The position numbers and the translations under genes were made by a program. 64,000 nucleotides of DNA from NCBI GenBank assembly GCA_051294375.1, contig CM119267.1, positions 18,943,439 through 19,007,438 on the forward strand. Reading direction: 5' to 3'. Position 1 is the stretch's first letter. Every line of letters begins with the position of its first letter. Shown piece by piece: positions 55,870 to 64,000 of this stretch. The stretch comes from Paraspadella gotoi. Taxonomy: Eukaryota; Chaetognatha. Below the pieces are notes generated by a model that was given only the letters and a program-made list of their open reading frames with translations, searched no databases and was not told the DNA's origin.

Positions 55870-58800
55870 TTAACTTTATTTTTTTCTTCTCATATACCTT
55901 GTGTTATTATGATTAAATCAAAGACCCACCCCGACCACATGCATCCTAAAGAATGCACCCGCCTGAATATTACTGCATGGTTTCCATATCGTCCACTCAC
56001 AAAAAGACTTCTAGTCTTATAGCGTTTTTTATTAGCATACGAGGCAGGTTTTAGTAAGCGCGGGGCATTGTTAGGGACTTTCCAACTGTTATTATCTAAA
56101 TGACTTTTAATTTTTCCTTTTTATTTTATTTAAATCTTGATTGATGTATATTTATGCAATCTGATATACATACTTTTTTAAAAAAGTCCTTGTTTTGAGT
56201 TGTGCAACCCCAACACCTAATCCTGCACAAGGGTACACTAGAGCGTAGTGAAACTTGCGTACTGAAAATGAATATAGGGACCCCAAAGTCTATCCGATTT
56301 TCGACTAACTTAATAAAAAAAAATAGTCCTCCTTGTGTTTAAACGCATCTCCTTTCCGTTGCGTGTGGCCATATCTAGGTAGAAAAACAGAAGTTTCTTT
56401 GTAAACAAAGTAAGACTTTTTTAATAAAAAAAAAAACAATCGAAGTTCGCTAAAAAACAATTGTCGAAACGGATGTTCTTTTTTTTATTAAATGAAAAAA
56501 TCATTGTTTGTTAACAAGAAACTTTGTTTTTTATCTCTAAAACTTAATCCAACATCTGCCCCAAAAAAAGCCTATTAAAATGACTTTGAACATTCTTGAA
56601 CATTTATTCGGGGTAGTACTAGGTCAGTACAAACACACTGCCACACAGGTAAATCCTCGCGCCAAGTTTAACCCTCACATCAAAGTTTTTTTTATATTAA
56701 TGGGAATTAGTAAAAAATAATCGTTCATTTACCCCACTTTGAATTTTATAATTTTCCACGACGCTTTTAAATGTGACATACAAACACAATAATGGCACAT
56801 CATTGCCGCGGCCCCGGCAGAGAGCTCCACACGTTTTTTCAATATAGTTGAAACCAGTTACCTTCTTCAGTTGTTATACTGTATCTTCTGCTTAGGTGTA
56901 AGAAAAATGAAACAGAATTTTCCCTTGGGCACAAAAAGTTTTAAAAAATAAACAAAAAAATTAAGCAAGAACGAAGTTTCTATGATTATCTGTAGGGGAT
57001 TATATGTTTTTTTGATATTATCTTTTGGAGTGTAGCTTACATACTAATGGTGGTAATTTGCAAAAGATTTGGTCTTCTCTTTTACATGCAGAAAAAGTCT
57101 AATTCGCTTGATAGCCATATACCTCCAATGATATGTCCTTGTTTAACCAGTAAGGATATATTTATGTTTTATTTATCACCGCAAATTGATTCCACTGTTG
57201 CAACAATGTGCCATGGAGCGCACAGTTTAAATTTATTAAATTGGTTACAAAGAAATAGCATCTTAAAAGTTGATATTCACATTTACATTCTTCAAGCTTT
57301 ATCCTCAAATGATTTAACAGTTACGCCAAACGGGATTTTTTAGTTTGTTAAACAAACGAGGAAATTACGTGGGATAAATGACGAATTTAATTACGAAATT
57401 TTAGCTCGCCTTATTTTCGTAATGGCCACCCTTATTCTCACTTGGCCCCTTTAAATCGAAACTTTAAACTGAATTAACGACAGGGTTTATTTTTTGAATT
57501 ATTCTTTCCCCAGCTGCATTGCATATAATCCGACTCTATTGTTAAAACGTTACTCGGCTCAAGAATGTTTTCGTTGGTATCAACTTTCTGGACAAATGCT
57601 AATTAAATACAATTTTTGTCTCAGATCAAAACAAGTTTCAGGTTCTATATTCGCCTTATGTGTTCCGTAACAATAGCCATGGCAAATTCAGCGGGCCTTG
57701 TCCCGTTCTGTACGAAGTCCTGGACTGGGTCCTTTGTGGATGGGGATCTCCATTTTTGTACGGCGCTTGCTTCCACAATCCGTTGGCCTTTACGTCGGAG
57801 TCTATGAGAATATTTAATTATTAAATTTACGATTAGAATCGGTGTTGTTGAAATGTTCAACCCAATAAAGGGTCTTTCAGGCAAAGGATCCCTAGGGGAC
57901 CCTAAACCCTCCTACTGCATGGTATCCGAGCTGCGGGTCCTTGTAAGTTTAATTCTATTTAGATAGTTTTCCTTGACAAAAAACCATACCCCCTCATTCC
58001 TTAAATTTTAAAAAAAATATCGAATCGTCTGAAACGGGGTATATGGTTTGTAAGAGAGACGGATAATGCTTGGGAATGATTTGGACTTGTTTGGTCTCGT
58101 GGACACATTGTTAGGTGGAGGGAATAATTTCATTAAAATCTATTACTCGGGGGCGATGAAAATAAAAAAATTGGATAATGATATAGGATGGGAACTAAAC
58201 GCTTGAACAATTTTTGTGTGCAAAAAATCATCTCGGATTGTTCCTTTTTTTAATTTTAATGGTCACAGATATTAGGTACGCTAGAAATTATTTCTTTTAA
58301 TCAATGGGGTCCCCGTGTCCACGTTCGCGAGTGAGAACCTAAATTATATTCCACTTTGGTTGAGGAGAATTTAAAACATTTTTGCTCTAGTGACTTGGAT
58401 GAGGCTATTATTTATTAAAATTTCATTGATTGGGGGTTTAATTGGTTATCTTTTTATGTTAAAGAATAGATTTACTAATTTTAAAGGATCATACGCATTT
58501 TCCATCTTGAGAGTAAAGGAAAACTGTTATCTTTGCATATTAAAAAAACAATTGTGGTATTAAAATCACTGCATATTATATATTTAAAATGTATTAGAAA
58601 TTGAGAATACGCGACATATGAAACATAATGTGGGAAATTATCTAACGATAATAGAATTTAATTATTGCGACGACAGTCAAAAAAATGCTAAAACTATATG
58701 GCAGATTCTTTTCGAATTGGAGCGAATGGTACATAAGGAAAACTTGTGATGGACAAATGTAAAAAAATAAATAAATAAGTGGGGATCAACGTGTGTCGCG

Positions 58801-61010
58801 CAAAAATGACTGATGTTTATGAGGAATTTAGGGATACGAAGACACATTGGGAAAGTTATGAGTTTGGAGCACCATTAATATAGACCATTGTACATGTTGC
58901 TTTGTTATGGATTTCTTATAGATAGTGGTAAAGGTTTTCTTTAACTATAACAAGTGTTAACAATCGTTAGGAATGGTCTTGTTTGTTGAATTTACATTTA
59001 TCTTGGAGTAAACAAAAAAAATTGCTTAAAATAATAAAAGAAAAACATAAAACAAAATAATAAACAAAACGAATCCAGTAGTTCCAAACTAATGATATAT
59101 TATAAATTAATCTTTTATTAGATGAATTCTAAAGTATAGTAAATAATGTTTTTGGGCTCACTCAGAGTTATTAGCGGACTGCTTAGTATTGGATTTTTTA
59201 AAATGAGCTGTTTTTCTAGTCACGGTCATTTCTTTATGGTAGAGACAACGAATGCGAAAAAAAAAGATAAAAAAAATTCCTAACCAGGTGCCATTTGAGA
59301 TGGCGCATTTAGTTTAAAAATTCTATACTGTTATAACTGGTAAGGGCTATGTATATAAGTGGTACCTACATAAGAATAATCTTATGAGATGAAGGAGTCC
59401 TGTTGTTCCTCGCCATGGATTGTATATTTCGTGGATATTTATAGATCCTTAACTATTTGAAGAAAATTTAAGCGGAGGGTCGTACATTGACTTTTTTTAA
59501 TCCTCCAATGAATTGAATAAGTATCGAGAGAAAATTTGTGCAATTTCAATTTTGTAAAATGATAATCGCCGATAGAACGGAAAAACAATTTATCAATTCC
59601 TTAAAAACTACTATTTATTGGTGGCTTTATTTTTCCTGGGAGGGGGTCTACCCGGGGACGGTAGCGTGAACAAGCGAATTTATAATTTATTGTAGAAAAA
59701 CATTTTTTCGGGACCAGAAAACCTTTTTATTCTGAAAACAAACGAAGGCCAAAAGAGTAAATTTCTGCAGAGGACGTATTTAGAAATTTTTTGTGCCTTT
59801 GGCAAATATACATGGTGGTCCATTTTGAAACCGCAGCTAGAAAAAACGAAAAGAAAAACGAAATAGAATGATTATACATTTTAAAAAAAGAATAGTTAAA
59901 AAAATTAGATATTATTTATAATATAGGTTAAGTAAGGAATATTATCTTTAATATTATATCGATTATTACTAAATAAATTTTACAGGGACTTTTCTTGCGA
60001 ACCCATAGTTAGCAGAAATTAGTGGAGATTTTGATTGCTTAACCAGAGCTGTGGATATGTGTTAAGTGGGATTAAAAACTATTAATCCGTAAGCTTCTAT
60101 AACCCCCTCAGCAGCCATGGACGAATACTGGGTTTGGAAACTAGGCTTGTGGGTTTTCTACGCCCCGCAGATAATGGCTTTACTAAGCGCCGCAAGGAGG
60201 TACCGGGGTTGGGTATTGGAAGCCAGTACTTCAAGTTATCCATATAACTCGAATTGAGCCCTGGGTCACGATTGAAAGGTGTCATGCTTATGGAACGCGG
60301 GGTGACGACATTATGCAATGCCCGAATACAGAGCCCGATCAAATTCCCCGGGTAATGAATTTTCATATTCGTCCGATTGAAAAGACTCAAATTTTCTACT
60401 TATGCTGTTTGCCGGCCTCATTTACGTGACTCAAAAATAAGAAAATCAATTATCGAGAAATTTTTAACAGTAGAGAATTTATGTCTTATCTTTATGTATC
60501 ATATTTTTTCAAAATGTTAAAATCTTTTACGCGCTTTTTTGTATGGTGAATTTTTATTAAACGGTCTGGTTATTCAATGGTCACGTAATGTCGAACAAAA
60601 TTTGTCGGAGTTAAGAAATAGACATGAAGAAAGGTCCGACCAATGTAAAAACTATGGTAAAATTATATATAGTTTAAAAAGAAAATCAGATTAGAATCGA
60701 GATTTGAACTAAAGAACTCGTAGATAGGAAAAAAAAAACAATAACACTGGAAGTATTCAATAATTGCTTTCTTTTTTGTGCCGGTGGCGCCGCCCCCGTC
60801 GCCGGAACCGCAGCGCCTCTTGAGAACGGGCGTGCATATTAATTTTTGGTAAGTTTGTTGGGTTCGAGACACTGTGAGTTATTCGCGAGCTGTCGTCAGA
60901 AATAAGAGGTAATTAACGTTTCGCCGCAATATAAACGAACAAACCGTGATCATCACTTCTTACGTTCCGACGGGGGCGTCCTTTTTATTTGCGAAAGGAA
61001 TTGTTGGTAG
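55870..61010. other. Long AT-rich stretch without a supported gene
   Basis: Contains the small inverted repeat at 56383-56532. Frames at 57047-57343 (+), 57645-57884 (-) and 60097-60390 (-) are 79-98 codons with balanced composition but no recognisable domain; the last is in a slightly GC-richer patch. A GC patch at 60780-60835 is flanked by AT DNA. No promoter, RNA gene or element ends resolved. Confidence 0.35.
56383..56532. mobile_element. MITE-like inverted repeat, about 150 bp
   Basis: The left arm AAAAACAGAAGTTTCTTTGT...AAACAAAGTAAGACTTTTTTAAT pairs with the right arm ATTAAATGAAAAAATCATTG...TTAACAAGAAACTTTGTTTTTT. The arms are about 55 bp, around 80 percent matched by eye, with a short loop including CGAAGTTCGCTAAAAAAC. 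Similar in style to the 276-bp element at 42384 and possibly the same family. Confidence 0.55.
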
Positions 61011-61024
61011 TTTTCGTCATTTGT

Positions 61025-61057
61025 TCACGCAGGCTCGGAGTTGGCGGAAGTCAGCTC
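61025..61057 (-). CDS. Candidate terminal exon of an unidentified minus-strand gene
   Basis: The minus strand has TTTTGTTTTTCCTCAG, an excellent acceptor, followed by GAG-CTG-ACT-TCC-GCC and eventually TGA (peptide ELTSANSEPA). In another phase the frame runs to 61017 (ADFRQLRACVNK then stop). The acceptor quality is the main evidence. The preceding candidate exon at 61363-61495 ends CAG|GTAAAA, and joining the two would be in phase in one frame. Confidence 0.25.
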   Translation of the reverse strand, partial: ELTSANSEPA

Positions 61058-61275
61058 CTGAGGAAAAACAAAAGGCAATCTCTCTTTATGAAAAATTGGC
61101 AAGATTACTTGTGTTCACTTAAATTCTTAATTATTGCCTGAAGACCAATAAAAAAAACGTTTTCCTGCCAATATATCAATCCTGCTTGCGGCAAAATTCC
61201 GTGGATTACCAATCAGAGTGGATATTGCCAGTCCTGCTTGTCATATTTTCCCAAAAATTCGCATTTTTTTTAAAC

Positions 61276-61308
61276 CTAAATCCTGCAAATCTGACTCCTC
61301 ATAGTTCC
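61276..61308 (-). CDS. Candidate 33-nt microexon (weak)
   Basis: Minus strand: GATCTTTGACAG acceptor, then GGAACTATGAGGAGTC...GGATTTAG before GTTTAA, a poor donor. In the phase left by the upstream exon it would encode GNYEESDLQDL. A 33-nt exon with a weak donor is doubtful; listed because both neighbours would stay in frame. Confidence 0.12.
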   Translation of the reverse strand, partial: GTMRSQICRI

Positions 61309-61362
61309 CTGTCAAAGATCAAAAATCACCTCTTTATTTAAGCCATTTAATAAATTTTTTAC

Positions 61363-61495
61363 CTGGCTTTTTGAGTTTGTAAACATTTGCTGTTTTTGTT
61401 TTAATGTGTTTGCTGCTGCATTTGTTGCAGTTGTTTGGCTGCTGAATTTTGTTGCTGGCTGGCGCCGTAAGCATATTCGCAGGGGCACCATCGGG
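61363..61495 (-). CDS. Candidate internal exon of an unidentified minus-strand gene
   Basis: Minus strand: ATTCAAAG acceptor-like, then CCCGATGGTGCC, ending AAAGCCAG|GTAAAA. Two frames are fully open. One reads PDGAPANMLTAPASNKIQQ then NNCNKCSSKHIKTKTANVYK. The third frame ends at an internal TAA after a Gln-rich run (QQQNSAAKQLQQMQQQ), which could instead be the true C-terminus of a protein. Ambiguity between these cannot be resolved by eye. Confidence 0.25.
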
Positions 61496-61662
61496 CTTTG
61501 AATAAAAAATGTAAATTAAAGCTTAAATTTGTTTATAAAAAGAAAAGCCAAAAGAACATGTTAATTTACCTTGTATACTGTATAGTAAATTGGTAATAAT
61601 ATAAATAATAATAAATTAATAATATTATGATACTGTTGATAATAATATAAACGATCGCTTAC

Positions 61663-61777
61663 CGGGACAATGAAGGAAAACGTTGAGCGGCATCTTGGCT
61701 CATCTCGTTCTTCTCAACAGATTTTGCCAAACCGTCGCCTTCGTGGCTTAAGATCGCCATCTCCTTGTTGACGTAAT
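61663..61777 (-). CDS. Candidate internal exon, best of the minus-strand set
   Basis: Minus strand: CTACCCTCCTCCCCAG|ATTACG is a strong acceptor and TTGTCCCG|GTAAGC a strong donor. The exon is 115 nt, and exactly one frame is open across it: YVNKEMAILSHEGDGLAKS then VEKNEMSQDAAQRFPSLS, a hydrophilic, helix-compatible peptide. Strong sites on both sides plus a single open frame make this the most exon-like segment in the window. Its phase does not join directly to the 62391-62487 exon in either of that exon's open frames, so an exon is missing, a base is wrong, or the set is fortuitous. Confidence 0.35.
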
Positions 61778-62390
61778 CTGGGGAGGAGGGTAGGCGAGTC
61801 GTGAAAAAGTGTGTTTTTTTTTTGGTAATGTTGTGACACGCGGTTTTTGTGACACGAGTTATCGATAGAGTCGGCGGCGTCGAAGGGATGAAGAACAGTT
61901 ACGAAAAAAAAAATGGCGGAGAAATTTTTTCACTTTCTGGAAATGGTAATATATATGACGATTTTATTCGAATACAACAAGGTGTGATTCAGTACAATCT
62001 ATCCATCAAACATAAGAACATACGACTAAGTCTGAGCAAACGAAAACATAAATAAATAGAGAAAAGAAAAAAACCAGTTAATTAAATAAAATTAATTAAT
62101 TAAAGGTAAACATTAAAAATTGTTCTTTGTTGTTAAAAAACGGAACAAAGTTTGCTTGAAGAAACCGTATTTTCATTTTGTATAAATCTTTGAGGAAAGG
62201 TTTTCTTACGATTATTAAAAATTGTAGATAGGTCGTGGTATATAAAGGGAAGTAATAAAAAAATATTACTGGAAAGAAAAGAAACGTAGGGACATACTGG
62301 GTGCCCTAAAATGAACTTAGATTTATAATATTTTAAAATAATCGATTGGAATAATTCAATGAACAACCTGCAATAAATAAAATTACCAAC

Positions 62391-62487
62391 CTCTGACATC
62401 CGCTTCTTTCTCCTCCCAGTTCTCGCTCCAAGAATTTGACTTTCTCCGTGACTTGTCTGGTTGTCAAGGATTCGATGTTTCCGCCGC
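62391..62487 (-). CDS. Candidate internal exon of an unidentified minus-strand gene
   Basis: Minus strand: CCCTCTCTCGTTCAG|GCGGCG is a good acceptor, and CAGAG|GTTGGT or TTG|GTAATT are possible donors. One frame gives GGNIESLTTRQVTEKVKFL then ERELGGERSGCQ, suggestive of a coiled coil; another gives a basic peptide ending GRRKKRMSE. Length 97 nt. The downstream neighbour is 0.6 kb away. Family not recognised. Confidence 0.3.
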
Positions 62488-62499
62488 CTGAACGAGAGA

Positions 62500-63200
62500 G
62501 GGCGGGATTGTGAAAGAAAAAGCGGTGAAAGGTCCCGGGTGAGAATTCACCGCTCTTCCTGTCTAAATAAAAGGGGAAAACAACACAGAAGAATCGAAAC
62601 GCTTTTTTTTTCACTCATTAATCTTTTTTTCTCCTCTTGGTCTTCCCGGGGTTGGGTTCTAGTTAGCGAGAAGGGAAGTACAAAAACATATATACTACGA
62701 GAGTACGACGCAGGCAGCAAGAGACAGGAAACGAAGCTTATAAAGAAATTTGGGGGGAATTGGGCTCACCATGAGAGCGCGACAAATATGTGGTAGCTTA
62801 TTGTTTTTAAAAGGACAGGTAGTAGTATATGGTCGCTATCGAGGAAGAGTGTTTTTTTGCTTAAACCTACGCGAGTTTTTCGTTACTGTGAAGAAAAAAA
62901 AAAATGGAAGATCGTGAATGAGGGTGTAGACTGTAAAAATATATGGAATGATAATGTATAGAAATAAAGGGATAAGACAAATACGTTAACATTCATTATA
63001 TAAAATTATATATGAAATTCCTGCTCATAGGCGTCTTACAGGTCATCGCACAACAAAGGCTTTCTCTCAGTTTGGTTAATAACTCTGCAATTAAAGACTA
63101 AGTTTCTTCGCTGAACCCAAAAATGCTAAAAACTTATTCTAACGTTAGAGAGAACGTCTTATATTAAAATATATTTATTGGATACTCCCCCACTATCATT
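62500..63200. other. Intergenic-like DNA
   Basis: No supported feature. A donor-like CTCATG|GTGAGC occurs on the minus strand at 62770-62780 without a convincing exon attached. Confidence 0.35.
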
Positions 63201-63219
63201 CCTGTCTTTCACAACTTAC

Positions 63220-63537
63220 TTTTCTGCACTCCTTAGAAGAACTTAACCAGTCGGCCCCTTCCTTTCCCCGCCGTTCTATGCCCCAGGCTATCTTGCTTGA
63301 AGGTCTCTCCATTCGGCCGGTTCTGGTGCGGTCTTCGACTCTTGGGAGCCCTCGTAGTATTTCTGCAATCGTGGTCCTGATGCGCTCTTTCTGCTTCCGG
63401 CCGCCCAGAGCGCCGTCCAGCCGCGGTGAATCTCGTTTCTGCAGCGCCGCTCGATGCGGAATCGGGGTGAAGGGGAGTGGCGGTAGGTTTGTACGTCCAC
63501 AGTTGGAACATTAAAATAGTTGTAATATAGGGTCGCG
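63220..63537 (-). CDS. GC-rich candidate exon, frame unresolved
   Basis: Minus-strand segment ending in a perfect donor AAAA|GTAAGT at 63214-63223, with an AG acceptor candidate at GGCAACAG (63538-63545) lacking a good pyrimidine tract. All three minus frames are open for 80-100 codons. The only frame reaching the donor starts CSNCGRTNLPPLPFTP and includes KQKERIRTTIAEILRGL. CxxC at the start hints at a metal site but nothing pairs with it. GC bias explains much of the openness. Confidence 0.2.
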
Positions 63538-63544
63538 CTGTTGC

Positions 63545-64000
63545 CTAAACGATTCGTAGTCGTACCCCATTCAATACCAGTTTAAGGAAGAAAAGCTGTG
63601 AGGACAAAATATTTATAGTCCGTCATTAATGAGCCGTGTATGACATTTCTAACACTATTTTAATTCTTCTAAATTTCTTAAACGATTATATGCATTAATA
63701 TAATGTAGATATGAATGTCATAGTTACCAATTATTACGATACTTGTTATAATTTAGTACGGGTGAAGTCAGGGGATCTGCCATGCTTCCTCTCATACAAA
63801 TTGGGCAATCCACCGAAGTGTCGCGCTGTTTATATGCATATTTACATGGACATTAGGGTCATGGTGTAGTGTGACGCTACTGGAACAGATGACCTATATG
63901 CGCCGTTAAGGAGATAGGTAGGAGACACTCAATTAGGATTGAGGTTTGTTTTGTTTTTTTCTTGTTCCTTATACATTAAGATAATCACCTAGGGCAAGAA
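63545..64000. other. AT-rich end of window, nothing recognised
   Basis: No repeat, RNA or coding signal seen up to the window edge. Confidence 0.4.

Noticed and set aside
57047-57343. 98-codon plus frame with balanced composition
   Set aside because: Length is within chance expectation for AT-rich DNA and no domain, signal or splice context supports it.
60097-60390. 97-codon minus frame in a GC-richer patch
   Set aside because: No recognisable motif; several frames are open locally.

Overview
The window looks like accessory, gene-poor nuclear DNA from an animal, most plausibly an insect. It has no operon-like packing of reading frames. Base composition swings from AT-rich plains (3.4-7.0, 39.9-43.4, 53.9-55.2 and 56-60.8 kb) to short CpG-rich islands. 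There are dozens of GA/CT tracts, TAA/TTAA microsatellites, tRNA-like SINE heads, foldback and MITE-like inverted repeats, and a decayed telomere-like array. A hymenopteran is a guess from the GA/CT load and patchy GC; no marker gene proves it. No recognisable conserved protein family was found. My rough estimate is that a stop-free run of 115 codons should turn up about a dozen times by chance in 64 kb read in six frames, so open frames of about 100 codons are weak evidence. All coding calls are therefore low confidence.

The strongest structural fact is duplication. Bases 1-1421 recur almost perfectly at 18352-19774. The similarity then turns abruptly into indel-rich homology (1422-3430 with 19775-21795; 7030-11060 with 21796-25170). 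A third, partial version lies at about 27975-28720. A 3.6 kb AT-rich block (3430-7030) is present only in the first copy. A second set pairs 34475-34865 with 36786-37130, and 35050-36560 with 45122-46115. Most of these blocks end at or close to runs of N (five of 25, one of 10). I read most of it as a draft long-read assembly in which alternative haplotypes or uncorrected reads were laid end to end, although a real segmental duplication cannot be excluded.

Layout: 0-11.5 kb, copy A; 11.6-18.1 kb, single-copy DNA with candidate exons near 12.0, 13.5 and 14.1 kb; 18.1-25.2 kb, copy B; 25.2-31.6 kb, unique DNA with copy C and a possible LINE remnant; 31.6-33.3 kb, AT-rich DNA with an 18-bp minisatellite and a palindrome-rich GC island between purine and pyrimidine tracts; 34.4-37.2 kb, duplicated block, gap and telomere-like array; 38.2-38.8 kb, pyrimidine minisatellite; 39.0-41.0 kb, decayed coding-like DNA beside a long foldback element; 42.4-44.4 kb, two MITE-like elements and SINE heads; 45.1-46.2 kb, second copy of the 35 kb block; 47.3-51.0 kb, a dense GA/CT cluster; 49.0-53.4 kb, several candidate exons; 55.5-55.9 kb, a CCAAT cluster; 61.0-62.5 kb, a set of splice-flanked open segments on the minus strand that may be a real but unidentified gene. 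Nothing here reads as a convincing new multi-gene system.
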